From positions 37,491,035 through 37,555,034 of the forward strand of contig NW_024609884.1 of assembly GCF_016920785.2 (NCBI RefSeq): DNA of 64,000 bases, in the 5' to 3' direction. Positions within the stretch are counted from its first letter, which is position 1; every line of letters begins with the position of its first letter. Both the position numbers and the translations under genes were made by a program. This document shows, one piece after another, positions 25,068 through 36,098 of the stretch. The notes beneath the pieces are model-generated. The model ran no database searches and was not told where the DNA came from. It saw only the letters and a program-made list of their open reading frames with translations. Source of the stretch: Ixodes scapularis (Eukaryota > Arthropoda > Arachnida > Ixodida > Ixodidae).

Positions 25068-28000
25068 ATTGGTGAGGTGAGGTAAACTTTATTGGGTCCA
25101 AGACTGTTAGATCACCGCGTCTACCGAGTCTCTCTTAGGGAGAGACCTTTGACGAAGCGATCCCCTCGGTCGACAGACGAAACGCGATGTTCCCGGCGGC
25201 GTCCGAGGCCAGCTGGACTAGAATTTTCTGAGTCGTGGGGTCAGGATCCCGCAGGAAGGATTCCCAGGCGCCTGGTTGCCTGGCTTGCTTGATGAACTCC
25301 TTATTCTTCGAATGAAGAAGCAGCTCCGGACACCCCCAGAGTATATGGTGGAGTGTAGCGATCTCGCCACAGTTCCTGCAAGACGGGTCGTATGTATCTG
25401 GGTACCACGAGTGCAACTGCGCCGGGTTGAGGAAGGTCTCCGTCTGGACTTGACGGAGGATGGTGGATTCTGCCTTGTTGAGAGTGCTGTGAGCCTCTGG
25501 GTAGGCTCGGCGTTCTACTCGGTAGTGGTCCAGCACCCCCTTAAAGGTGTAGAGGTTGTCGTGGTTCCACGTGGCGGAGGTCGAGTGCTCACTTGGTGTG
25601 CTAGCCCGGTTGGTAAGAGCGCAGGCTGCACTGTGAGCACTCTCGTTGCCTGGGAGTGACGCATGGGCTGGAGACCACAGTATGCGGACTGGGTGGTCAA
25701 TCAGACGATGACCAGTGGCGATCTTGAGGGCTTTGTCAGAGATGTGACCACGCATGTACTGGCGGATGGCCATCTGGGAGTCACTGACGATGACTTTCGT
25801 GGTGCTGAGGGTGAGGGCCAAGGCGATGGCTGCCTCCTCTGCCTCTGCACTGTTGCTGGTGTACATGCTGCCTGCCGTGAGGATTTGGCCGGAGCGATTC
25901 GTAACTGCAAGGGTCATTCGACCCCTGTCAGCTGAGGCTGCGTCGACATAGGTCACCTCAGAGTCGTCGTAGCCTTGCTGTAGAGTGTTCTCCAGAGCCT
26001 TCACTCTGGCCATGCGTCTGCCTGCGTCGTGCACTGGATGCATGTGACGAGGCAGAGGCGAAATCTTTAGTTGCTCGCGTAGCTCGTTTGGAAGCCAGCC
26101 TCGCGTACTGTGCCCTGTTGGGTGGTAGTTGATGCCCAAAGATGTGAGGATGGTTCTTCCCGCTGTGGTCAGAGATAGCCTTTCGTAGTGGGCTATCCTC
26201 TGTGCCTCAATGATTTCCGAGAGGGTGTTGTGAAGCCCAAGCTTCTCGAGTCGCTTGGTCTCTGTTGAAGGTGTTAGGTGAAGCGCTTTCTTGTATACGC
26301 AGCGGATGATGCGATCGATGGCATCCCTCTCCGTGAGTGTCAAGTCCAGGAAGGGTGCAACGTAGGCAATCCGGCTAATCACGAAGGCTTTGATAAGGCG
26401 AATGACATTCCGCTCTTTCATCCCGTACCGTTTTCCGGCGATTCTTGCTATGAGTCTTCCTACTTGCTGTGCGTGGTTACGGAGGACTCCGATGCTGTAT
26501 GTGTTCTTGCCATCCTCCTGCAACCACAGACCGAGTATCCGAAGTCGCCGGACCCGAGGGACGTCTTTGCCTCCGACCTGCAGTATGATGCCCGAGGGAG
26601 TTTTTACCGTGGTGCCGGCCATGAGTAGCAACTCCGACTTTTCCTGACAGCAGGCTAGTCCGCGCTCCTTAGCGTAGGCTTCCACGATGCGTATAGCTTC
26701 TTGCAGCGAGTCTTGGATGGCGCCATCGCTTCCTCCTACCATCCACAGAGTGACATCGTCTGCGTATATGCTGTGGTGAAGGTTGGGGATACCTTGTAGT
26801 TTCGTCGGTAAATCTTTCATGGCGATATTGAAGAGAAACGGAGAGAGCACTGCTCCTTGCGGTGTTCCGACTCCGCCCAGAGTTTGCAGGTCAGATTGGA
26901 AACCGCCGATCGAGACCTGCACCTGCCTACTTGATAGGAAGTTCTGTATGTATTTGAAGATGCGCTCGCCCACATCAATGGAGTTTAGCCCACGGAGGAT
27001 GGCTGCGTGGCTGACATTGTCGAATGCTTTGGAGATGTCCAGCCCGAGTATGGCTCTGGTGTCCCTTTTGGGTGCGTATTCCCTTGCCATAATCTGATGA
27101 TACAGTCGGAGCATCACGTCCTGCGTCGAGAGCTTGGGTCTGAACCCGACCATCGTGTCCGCGAAGACTTTGTTGGCCTCTGCGTACCTGTTAAGGCGAT
27201 TGAGTACGACATGCTCCAAGACCTTCCCGAGACAGGACGTGAGCGAAATGGGGCGCAGGGCATCCAGTTGAAGTTTTTTCCCAGGCTTGGGTATAAACAC
27301 CATCTTCGCAGTCTTCCAGGATTCTGGGATTTCCCCTTTTTGCCAGCAGACGTTGAAGTATGATGTTAGCCGGTCAATCTCTCTGTCATCCAAGTGCCGC
27401 AGTAGCTTGTTGGAGACTCCATCAGGTCCTGGAGCGGAGCGGGTCTTGAGCTCTCGGATCGCAGCCATGACTTCGAAGGGTCGGAATTCTTCGTCTAGCG
27501 TAAGGTTTGGCTGGCCCGTGTATTCCATCGCAGGTGTTGGCGGAGCTCGTCCGATATACTTGTTTTGTACTTCTTGGACAAGCTCGTTTCCATCTCCCTT
27601 GAATGAGTTCAGGATACACTCCATCTGATTTCGGACTGTGGTTCGGCTTTGTCCGGGGTCGAGGAGATGTCGAAGGATGTTCCACGTCTTTGGAGTGTTG
27701 GGAGCTCCTTCGAACTCGTTGCAGGTGTCTTCCCATTGCTTAGTTGTGAGATAGGTGGCGTGACTCTCGATGGTCTTGTACAATGTTGCGATTCGCTTGC
27801 GTAGCCGACGATTTCCTTTCTTTCGCCTTAAGCGTGCCTCAAGGTTTGTCTTCATTTCCCATAGGTGCAGGAGCCGACTGTCCGCCGCGGTCAGATTTGC
27901 TTCCTCGGGAATGTTTCTTGTGGCTGAGGCCTCAACTTCTCTGATGCCTGCGGTCCACTGATCCAGGTCCTTGATCTCTCCGTCTCGGTCCACTTCGTCA

Positions 28001-28342
28001 AGCTCCTGCCTGAAAGTGTCCCACTCGACCACTCGCAGAGGCCTTCCCATGGGCTTCGTAGGGCCGCGTCTCAGGAGGATGTTGAGGATATAGTGGTCAC
28101 TGCCCAGAGTTTCCAGGGTGTTGTGCCATTCTGCGTCCAAGCAGTGACCGAGTGTGAGGTCTGGTGATGTGTCTTTGTATCCGCCCGTGGCTTTCCGAGT
28201 TGGCTGCGTCGGGTCTGTAAGTAGGTCCAGTCCCAGGGTGGCAATGTCCTGCCAAAGCTGCCGACCCTTAGCGCTGTCCCGCGGATAGCCCCATGACATG
28301 TGTGGTGCGTTAAAGTCTCCAACGATGAGCAGAGCTTTTCCC
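25068..28342 (-). mobile_element. Non-LTR retrotransposon (LINE) of the RNase H-bearing I/R1-like group, 5'-truncated
   Basis: The element runs on the - strand. Its 3' end is marked by CCCAATAAAGTTTACCTC, then CACCTCACC repeats, near 25068-25100. Its body is the 1054-codon frame described separately. The endonuclease continues upstream of that frame's first ATG (GDFNAPH just before it), but an in-frame TAA occurs at the border with the inverted-repeat element beginning at 28343. The 5' part (most of the endonuclease and any ORF1) is therefore missing. The long intact frame suggests a fairly recent insertion. Confidence 0.85.
25135..28299 (-). CDS. LINE polyprotein: partial endonuclease, reverse transcriptase, RNase H, zinc knuckle
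   Basis: This intact 1054-residue frame copies LINE RNA into DNA at a nicked target. Residues 1-80 are the C-terminal part of an APE-type endonuclease, including SPDLTL (45-50) and the catalytic GSDHY (66-70). The reverse transcriptase spans about 286-560: SAPGPDG (288-294), LRPISL (348-353), motif A LDISKAFD (420-427), motif B TPQGAVLSPFLF (479-490) and YADD (512-515). An RNase H domain follows at about 783-892, with D785, E819, D840 and a late His (WSPAHASLPGNES, H879). A C-terminal CCHC-like knuckle lies at C974, C977, H984/H985 and C990. An RNase H after the RT places it in the I/R1 group rather than CR1 or RTE. The ATG at 28299 is only the first Met after an upstream stop, not the natural start. 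All visible catalytic residues of RT and RNase H are present. Confidence 0.9.
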   Translation of the reverse strand: MSWGYPRDSAKGRQLWQDIATLGLDLLTDPTQPTRKATGGYKDTSPDLTLGHCLDAEWHNTLETLGSDHYILNILLRRGPTKPMGRPLRVVEWDTFRQELDEVDRDGEIKDLDQWTAGIREVEASATRNIPEEANLTAADSRLLHLWEMKTNLEARLRRKKGNRRLRKRIATLYKTIESHATYLTTKQWEDTCNEFEGAPNTPKTWNILRHLLDPGQSRTTVRNQMECILNSFKGDGNELVQEVQNKYIGRAPPTPAMEYTGQPNLTLDEEFRPFEVMAAIRELKTRSAPGPDGVSNKLLRHLDDREIDRLTSYFNVCWQKGEIPESWKTAKMVFIPKPGKKLQLDALRPISLTSCLGKVLEHVVLNRLNRYAEANKVFADTMVGFRPKLSTQDVMLRLYHQIMAREYAPKRDTRAILGLDISKAFDNVSHAAILRGLNSIDVGERIFKYIQNFLSSRQVQVSIGGFQSDLQTLGGVGTPQGAVLSPFLFNIAMKDLPTKLQGIPNLHHSIYADDVTLWMVGGSDGAIQDSLQEAIRIVEAYAKERGLACCQEKSELLLMAGTTVKTPSGIILQVGGKDVPRVRRLRILGLWLQEDGKNTYSIGVLRNHAQQVGRLIARIAGKRYGMKERNVIRLIKAFVISRIAYVAPFLDLTLTERDAIDRIIRCVYKKALHLTPSTETKRLEKLGLHNTLSEIIEAQRIAHYERLSLTTAGRTILTSLGINYHPTGHSTRGWLPNELREQLKISPLPRHMHPVHDAGRRMARVKALENTLQQGYDDSEVTYVDAASADRGRMTLAVTNRSGQILTAGSMYTSNSAEAEEAAIALALTLSTTKVIVSDSQMAIRQYMRGHISDKALKIATGHRLIDHPVRILWSPAHASLPGNESAHSAACALTNRASTPSEHSTSATWNHDNLYTFKGVLDHYRVERRAYPEAHSTLNKAESTILRQVQTETFLNPAQLHSWYPDTYDPSCRNCGEIATLHHILWGCPELLLHSKNKEFIKQARQPGAWESFLRDPDPTTQKILVQLASDAAGNIAFRLSTEGIASSKVSP

Positions 28343-28586
28343 TTGGTGAATCTTTAGAGAATGTGTTCGCATGACTCTTGGGAAACGCCACACACGCTCC
28401 CCTTGGAGAAAGGCTAAAGCTGACCCCTTCACATTTTTTTTGTTTGTTTTTGGCTTGTTCTTTTGGCTTTCTCTTATGCTTCCTCTTTTTGGCCTCGTTA
28501 CAGGGTCAATGTTAGCGTCTCCCAGAGGGGGACGTGTGTGGCGTTTTTCAATGGTCATGCTAACGCACTCCCTAAGGATCCACCAA
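28343..28586. mobile_element. Inverted-repeat (foldback) element abutting the LINE 5' break
   Basis: The left arm (28343 to about 28412) begins TTGGTGAATCTTTAGAGAAT and contains AAACGCCACACACGCTCCCC. The right arm (about 28520-28586), reverse-complemented, begins TTGGTGGATCCTTAGGGAGT and contains AAACGCCACACACGTCCCCC. The arms are about 70 bp and roughly 75-80% identical by eye, with a T-rich centre. The left end coincides with the point where LINE sequence stops. A frame across it on the - strand (28310-28558) looks coding but is palindromic in origin. Confidence 0.65.
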
Positions 28587-28721
28587 TAGATCTTCCTTTA
28601 TTTTTTGTTGCCGTCTAGAATGTCTACCTTGCGCCTGGACGGGTAGGAGAGAAGTACATGCTCTCTCTTCAAGTCGATCACGTCCGTTAGGGGTAGCTGT
28701 GGTATAGCAGAGTATCGCGAT

Positions 28722-28973
28722 CTACTTTCGGGCTCCGAGACGCTCGGTGTCTAGCTCGGCGGGCCGCATTTCGGCCAGCCGAGTTAGGTGCTGCTTCCGC
28801 TCCTCTGTCTCGTTTGCCCGCCTTGCGCGCATAGCAGCGGCATCCGCCGCCTGACGCCGCTTTCGCTGTTCACCGGTTTCGGCAGCGCGTCTCCTTCGCT
28901 CGCAGTCCGTCTTCTTTCGTCGCCTATTTGGACCAGAGCTAGTCCTTGGTTCACACTCCATTTTGTAGCACAA
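28722..28973 (-). CDS. Short ORF with STPR-type (23-residue) basic repeats
   Basis: The frame encodes 83 residues, starting at an ATG at 28973 (a second in-frame Met lies four codons on). It contains repeated words of the STPR type: RRRRAAETGEQRKRRQAADA followed by AMRARRANETEERKQHLTRL. In the STPR family (silkworm FMBP-1 and many arthropod proteins) consecutive 23-residue units with an R-(A/R)-x-E-T-x-E-Q-R core form helical DNA-binding segments. About two units are present, fewer than usual, and the C-terminus is short and unlike the family. It could be the first exon of a host STPR gene, a transposon-derived N-terminal piece or a pseudogene. The - strand DNA upstream (to about 29160) is GC-rich. 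Confidence 0.45.
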   Translation of the reverse strand: MCYKMECEPRTSSGPNRRRKKTDCERRRRAAETGEQRKRRQAADAAAMRARRANETEERKQHLTRLAEMRPAELDTERLGARK

Positions 28974-30320
28974 ACCAAGGCATCCGCGTTCCGCACACCT
29001 GCAAGTTCAGACTCGCCCCAGCATCCGCGCGCGGATTGGCTTCCGCCTCGTGACGTCGCCTCGATCCCTCTCGCCTTTGTCCTTCACTACTCTCCTCCCC
29101 TCTACGCGGTGCACTTCTTTTTCCATTGTTTTGTCCACAGACGGACGCCGTCAGCTTTTCCCTGTTATGCGGGTAGTAATGCTAACGGATTAATAAAATA
29201 AGTACTTAGTGCTTCGACTGATCGCTCAATCTTGCTGCTTCTTTAAAAATGCTTTCACCGCGACCCATCTGTCATTCACGTTATGCGAATGACGTGTTTC
29301 ATGTATTTTTTCTTTTTTTCTCGCGGTCTGTCGAGCATTTTTGTTTGACTCTCAATGCAAGGGATTTTTAACTGGAAATTCGCAAAGAACACAAGTTGTG
29401 TCCACAAGTATTGAAGCAGTAACTAATTTAAATAACACCACACTGCGTAAACCACTCGCACTCTTCGGCGATGTAGTTGCCACCTCTCGAATTTCGATGC
29501 TGCGAAGGAATATCGCGACAGGCTTTTCAAGGAAACGGAAGTGTCTGCTGCTTTTCTCTGCTGTCCGACATGGTGACTGCGAGGAACTACACGAAAAACA
29601 TCAAATATATTCCGTGTCTGGATGCGGGAGCCGAGTCGTTGCTTGCGCATTTCGTTTGTACTCATTCGACGGGGATTTTGTTCATCATGTTGATTGCAAA
29701 TAGAAAAACGTCTTTCTTTAAACTGACAATGTTATAGGAATCCAACTCATGCTGGTACCGATGCTTAAGCAACGTCAGCGACGAGTTGTATAGAACAGTG
29801 TTGTAGAACATTTAGTGAGTGCCACACACCAGAACGGCTTTCGTAAATTTTCAATTCAAGTTAATTAATTCACGCACTAAAATATCTTTACTTTCAATTG
29901 AAGCAAACCTTGCGGCTTGAATAAAATGTTCTCTAAGTGTAAAAGCAAAAAATAAAATAAAATACACGAACAAACAGGTGTATTTGAATTTAATGCAGCC
30001 GTATAGAGCTGTTGTGGATATGGAAAGGTTGTGGTTCGGGCAAAGCATGGCACTGTTCATTCCGGCTGCGAGTGATATAAACAATTAATAAAGCGCAGCT
30101 AAAATTAAATGAATACAAAAACGTACACAATTTCTAAAACCACTTGTCATAGCCAGAATATTCTTACTTTGTAAATATGTTATTAGTTGAACAAAATTTC
30201 CATGTTTTTATAAATCGCATTACAAATTACCGCAAACGACTGGTAATTTAATGGAAAGTTAAATCATCCCATGAAAGTATTTACGTTGCTTTAAATATTG
30301 ATCGTAAATTAAACCCAGCA
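28974..30320. other. Non-coding stretch; GC-rich at its left end
   Basis: About 28974-29110 is GC-rich and lies upstream of the STPR frame, so it could be its 5' region. The remainder is AT-rich. A 120-codon + frame (29341-29703) has no domain and is not supported. Confidence 0.35.
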
Positions 30321-30322
30321 AA

Positions 30323-30960
30323 TACATCATTCTATTTATTTATACATGCTGCTGGCCTGTGGGCCGTGGCAGGGAGTTCAACATTTAACAAAACGATGCA
30401 GTTGCTACCTCCAATAAAAACTTCGAACAATAGCGTATTTACAAAATTGGATACAATGCGCGCTCAAAGCACAAATGAAAAGGAAAAGAAAAGGGGACTA
30501 AATGCGCGTAAAAAAAAGAAAAAAAAAAAGTGAGAAACACTCTAGCATTAACAATATACTGTCAACAATAAGCAACAATAATCGAAGGCGCGCACTGTGT
30601 ACATTCAAACTGATAACAAAGAGGACAGTATATAAAGACAAAAACTACAATACGACATTCAAAGTATCACGCCATCTATACATTTTTATCTTCAAAGAAA
30701 GGGAACCGAGAGAAAATAACACCGAGTCGATATGCTTACGTTTTAAACACAATAAAGAAGTCTAACAGCATCCTCAAGCATGGAAATATCGTTGTGATTT
30801 ACAATATGCTCGGGAAGCTTATCTAATCGTTAATCTTATTTGAAAAAAAAAAAAGAGAAATCCTTGAAAACATTGATACTGGCCGTATACGACTCCAAGA
30901 CTTAAATTTGTGCGGCAATTTTAAGCCTTGCTACGTTCTACGCCAAAGGAAGATTTCTCC
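30323..30960 (-). repeat. Probable 3' tail of a LINE, degenerate
   Basis: The stretch starts TCATTCTATTTATTTATACA followed by GCTGCTGGCC and GGGCCGTGGCAGGG. In arthropod LINEs, tails ending in reiterated TAAA on the sense strand are common. Further right, GCATGGAAATATCGTTGTGA looks like LINE 3' UTR. No protein motif is left. The call rests on overall resemblance. Confidence 0.4.
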
Positions 30961-33900
30961 TTAGCACGCGCTGCATATTCAATTCGAAACTACATAAATT
31001 TTGCGACAAACGTAATGAAGCAGTTTAAGCCAAAATAAGTACATTCGCGAGTTACCTTCCAGTAAAGTAGTTAGTTATATTACTAGCTTCAGTCAAATGC
31101 AATTTAATTATTGTAATATAACAACGGTAAGTGCCATTTTTGGAGCTTGGTAGTTGATCTGTTAGTGGACTTTAAATACAGGCAACTACAATCACCGTAA
31201 TGTAAGTTAGCCAGTTTACCGTTCAGACAGGGTCATGTATACACAGTGCCATGTTCACGTAAATCTTGCTGCTCCCTTTTTTCAGTTAAAAAGCAGTTTA
31301 GATTTTTCTTCCATATTTATTTTTTTGTGAATAATAATAATAATGTTAATAGTAATAATAATAACAATTATTATTATAATTATTATTATTATTAGTTGTG
31401 ATAGATACCTTTTCCCCTTTATTCATGCCGTGCACTTCGTACGGTGGTTTCTACTGGGTGTGCAACAGTGTAGGTGTGTATAATATATTGTCAATGTATT
31501 CGTTGTGCTTTTGTTTTGGTGTTTACAGTTTATGTGCCATTTGCAGTGTGCGTAAGCTCCGTCATGCCAGCACCAAGACCGTACGGTTGTACCTGGACAC
31601 CTAATAAAATTTAGTTTTTATTAAGTTCTGTTCTGTGCGTTTTTTAACAGAATTTCTAGCATCACGTTGTGGATATCGCATGGGGAGTTTGAAATGTTTT
31701 TGTGTCGGGACACTGATCATGACCTGTAGGATGCTGTCTTTCTGGCTTTGACAGACGTGAAGAACTAGCTCTGCAAATATATATCTTCGATTTAATTTTA
31801 AGTCATGCAGGAAAGGGGGTTCCTTTCTCAAAAGCTTTGGAAAAAAACATATATATGATGGGCATATTCCTTCACTAGGATGAAACTGAAAACCGTTTTT
31901 GCGTCATACTTCTAGTTCTTGAGTTTTCAAGATTTTGAGATTTGAGCGATCGTCTGAGATACCTTCCGCACAAAAAAAAAATATGTTTAGATGTTTTTCT
32001 AAACTCCAGTAGAAGCCCCGAATGTTCATAAAAATGTTTTTTTTTTGTTTCTATATATTATTGTAAAAAATCGAGAACCTGGTCCCCTTGACGATAATTT
32101 ACCTGGTTTGGAATGTAACTTTTGTTACGTTCAATTTTAGGACATAAATTATATATAAAATGAAAGCCTAAACAAATACCTATTCCACAAGTACAATATT
32201 GTTATAGTCAAATATTAGCTTAGCAAAATAGCCCTTAAACATACGAGAAAACTGTAAAAGTACAAATTTCAATATCCATTTTCTAGAAAGTACCATTTTT
32301 AATTTTCTTCGTATTTTTCGTATGAAGAGCTCTCGGTATGATCTAAGTCCTACAATAAAATTCAGATGTTACACATTGTTTGGACGTATAAATCCGTGTA
32401 TTCGAAAGTACGGTATATTTGAAGGTCAATATTGGAATGCGAAGCTTGGTTGCCATCATTTGTACGCCGATTTCAAGACTTATTCCTGGAGACCTTGTCA
32501 AGGTATTCGTTGGCTGGGTTTTAACGCACAATTAAATAAAGTGAAGCCGATGCGTAGATGGGATGCTATATTTAATATATGAGTGAATTCCTACGCTTGT
32601 TCAATTTATTCACTTAAAACAACAAACAGAAATCGCAATAGAAGAATTTTTAAAATTGTCTCATGAGAATTAAAAGCTTATAGATATGTACTTTCCTCTG
32701 GGGGAAACAAAATATTTTCGATGTGTCGACAACCCTTTCACGAAATTTAAACCTTTTCAACCTGTCGTTTCTCGACGCATGCTAAACCTTGTAAATATGT
32801 AGGTATGTTTCATCCTGTTATTATTCGTTTCTTCTTTTTGGGGAAAAAAAAGAAAAAAAAAAGAAGCTGACGTAAAGCGTGGGGGAATACACACAAAAAA
32901 AAAGAAGAAAAAAAAAGAGAAAAAAAGAAAAAAAAAGCCGAAGGTTTTTAGTCTTGTCAAGAACATTCGGCACACCACTTGTGGATGAAAACTCGACATA
33001 AGGACGGATCCTAAATTGGTTTTTGTAATTGTATGCAGATTGCACCCCAAACTTAACGCCGCAACTCGGTTACCCCAATATTGATCTATTTCTGGCTACT
33101 CAAAACTGAATGGTTACTTCAGTATCTGGAATGTCTTCACTATACTGGGCTGTGATCGGAGGATGACAACGACACCACGTAGTTGGACCGACAAGTCAAG
33201 AGATAGCACTAAAAGTTGCCAAAGCAGACCATATTATCGCGGCGTTATGTTTGGAATACACTAAACTTCCCCATAGTGCAAGCGAGCTTTCCGTGGTTTT
33301 TTTTTTTAATTTTGAAGAAATGAGATGAAGATATAAAAGGTTCAACGAGTCGAGCTTCTCATTAGGCTTAGAGCACGTTGCAAAGCGGCAGTCGGGACAG
33401 TAAGAAATGTCGCACTAGGCATCTCGGGCCATCAATAATATCCCCCACCCCCCGAGTGCCACAGTATCCCGGAGGAGACATTGAGAGGGTAATACTCATG
33501 AAGTGTTGATTTTCATTACTCAATTTAGATAAATGTATTTTTTTTTATTGCGACTTCGTTTGTTTTTAAATAAACAAGCTGAACGTGTGCATGCAAACCT
33601 TCATATATTATATATAACATGCTTAATTGTTTGTTAGTTGAAACCGACCATCACCTTCGTAAAGCTGTCACTGCAGATTTTTGCTCGATCTTCTGTTTCT
33701 AGAACTTAAACGATATGAAGATGTATTTATTTAAATGAGTAAGTGCCAACAAATACTAAACAATCTATGATACCTTTTTGAGAAAATTGATGTTGAAACT
33801 TCTCCTCATAGAGTTTTCTCGTATTTAAAGGCGTGTTTCGCTAAGTTGACATTATTTGACTATATTGTACTTGTTGAATAGGTATTTGTTTAAGATTTCA

Positions 33901-34240
33901 TTTCACATATAAGTTGTCATAAAGTTAAATGCGACAAACGTTATCGTCATCCAAACCATTTTAATTATCGTCACAGGGATCAGGTTCTGGATTTTTGGTA
34001 AAAATATTTAAAAACAAAACGACATTTTTTATGAACATATGATGCTTTTACTGCACCTTAAACAAAAACGTGAAAAAACGTTTTGTCTTGGGAGAAATGT
34101 ATCGGAGCCTAGCGAAACTCCCAAAAATGCGACCTGCGACGATCGCCCAAATCCGAAAATCTGCCTTTGGTCCTTTAGAAGTAAAAAAACTCAAGAAAAA
34201 AATATGACCCAAAAACGATTTCGACTATTGCCATGGTGAA
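30961..34240. other. AT-rich non-coding stretch
   Basis: No gene is supported. It holds an (AAT)n/(ATT)n palindromic microsatellite at 31329-31395 and A-rich tracts at 32847-32937. Short open frames such as 32322-32582 have no recognisable product. Confidence 0.4.
31329..31395. repeat. (AAT)n then (ATT)n microsatellite, self-complementary
   Basis: About 35 bp of imperfect AATAAT repeats are followed by about 30 bp of ATTATT repeats, so the tract can fold on itself. Confidence 0.85.
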
Positions 34241-34243
34241 AGA

Positions 34244-34252
34244 TTTTCCCAG

Positions 34253-34324
<72 letters not shown>

Positions 34325-34478
34325 GCACGTAGCCAGGGGAGGGGGGGCATAGGCCCCCCCCCCCCCCCCCCCCCCGAAATCTTCCATTTTGCTGGGGCCT
34401 ACTCTCCCCCATTCCCCTCAAACAGCATTTTGTCATAAGCGGCCCCCCACTCCCCGAAACAAAATCCTGGCTACGTGC

Positions 34479-34543
<65 letters not shown>

Positions 34544-34551
34544 TGGGAAAA
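34244..34551. repeat. Nested inverted repeat inside an AT microsatellite
   Basis: Three nested layers are visible. The outermost arms are TTTTCCCAGCA (34244-34254) and TGCTGGGAAAA (34541-34551). Inside each is a pure (AT)n block (34254-34320 and about 34483-34540). Inside those are the arms TCAGGCACGTAGCCAGG (34321-34337) and its reverse complement (34466-34482), which border about 130 bp containing a long C run (34356-34374). GCACGTAGCCAGG-type ends are typical of a widespread invertebrate DNA repeat. The simplest reading is insertion of that element into an AT-rich palindrome. Confidence 0.85.
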
Positions 34552-34927
34552 TTTTTCGAATATATATATATATATACATGTATGTATGAGACGATTTTTC
34601 CGGCTCTTACTAGCCCCAGCCTTGTACCTGCTCCACGAGTGGTAACTTTAGCGCACTACTGCGCTTCCCACGCGCTCAGTCTTTCTAAAAATAACTGATT
34701 TAGGGGTTTTGGACGACGCTCAGCAAATTTCTAATTGAAACCATTAACTATTTTCATTAATTAAAAAGTTAACTAACAAATTTTAGTTAATTATCGGACT
34801 GGTCGTTATGATTAGCCCCATATACTCTGTCCCCCTGGCCGTATAACTCACCTGAACAAACCGCATAACTACAGCTTTCACGGCTTTTTTTAAACAGATC
34901 TGTCAAGCTTAAAAAATAAATAAAACG

Positions 34928-34931
<4 letters not shown>

Positions 34932-34968
<37 letters not shown>
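34932..34968. repeat. (AT)n microsatellite
   Basis: Pure TA dinucleotide tract of about 37 bp. Confidence 0.9.
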
Positions 34969-34970
<2 letters not shown>

Positions 34971-35120
34971 TTTTTAAGACACGAATCCTTATTCCTGCAT
35001 GATTTGAGATGATATCGCCCTATTTTTTATTTATTTATTTTGACTAACGTGTGCCACAGCGCCGTAGAGAGGCAAGAAGCTTTACCATGAAGGCCTGCGG
35101 CGTCGCATCTAAGGATGATA

Positions 35121-35170
35121 CAATGACATGAGATGACATGCGGTGACATGCGGTGACATGCGATGACATA
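35121..35170. repeat. Five tandem 10-bp units, consensus CGGTGACATG
   Basis: The units are CAATGACATG, AGATGACATG, CGGTGACATG twice, then CGATGACATA. Confidence 0.9.
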
Positions 35171-36098
35171 AAAGGAGTGACGTACGCGATAAAAGTTGGT
35201 GTTCCTGACTGCCCTGCCTGAGCAAATTATAAAATTCGTTTTCATGGTAATAATGTCGCAAAGTGTGTTCAAGTAATGAATGATTCCCAGATGCACCCGA
35301 ACTGCCAAAACCACGTGGTTGCCTTTCCTGTCATCGGCGTGCGCTAGAAAGACCGATTCTAGCGGGAGAAGCTGGCGTTCCCCATATTATCGAGAAATTC
35401 CCCAGGAGCCAGGAAAGCTGAGCGGTACTAGGGGCCTGTTTGACCTGGCGGCACTTTCAAATTATGGAGCTCTGCGTCGTACCAGAGCTCGCCGCGCGGG
35501 AGCGCGTCTGTGCGTGCTCGAACATGCAGCGCCATCTATGAAGGCGTGCGCCAACTAGATTCTAAAAAAAACGAAAAAAAGAGAATGAAAAGATGGCAGT
35601 CGAATTGCATCAATGGAAAAACCGCGCTCGAATTTCGTGGATAGGAGGAAGGCGTTGGATTATTTGTACCCTTGCTTTATTGACATGCATTGCACTCCGG
35701 ATTAATCCGTTATGAACATATCCACTTGTAATTCAATAATACGGGGGAGTGATTTTCTTTTCTCGAGAAACAACAACCTTATTATATAAGGTAGCGGATG
35801 TTACTTCTCGGAAGTTAGATAAACTTTTGAGGATTTCATACAGTAATTATATAGGTTCTGGCGGTGTTATGCAATGTTTGAATGTGTTTTTGTATAGGGC
35901 TGTGCACTTGATTGATTAACCTACCGATTAATGAATTAATGCTTTTATCACGATACATTTTTTTAACCGATTAATCAGTTAAATTTTGAGAAACAAAAAA
36001 CAAGTAAAACCCCAACACTTTTACTACGCAGACGTGGACGAGTACACCTGTATGAAGGCAAACTTTCGGTGAAATATTAACCTAAAATGGGTAGAAAG

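Larger units (their letters stand above)
34556..36098. other. Non-coding stretch
   Basis: Apart from the simple repeats listed separately I see no gene. Around 35905-35985 and again at 36588-36630 are clusters of GATTAATC/ATTAATCGATTA words. They bracket the palindrome at 36118-36282 and could be the two halves of an older AT-rich element into which it inserted. Confidence 0.35.

Noticed and set aside
28310..28558. 82-codon - strand frame over the foldback element
   Set aside because: It is produced by the inverted repeat and has no domain; it is not in frame with the LINE.
29341..29703. 120-codon + strand frame
   Set aside because: No domain, no splice signals and no coding composition.
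34175..34589. Frames with long Tyr-Ile repeats
   Set aside because: They are translations of the (AT)n microsatellites.
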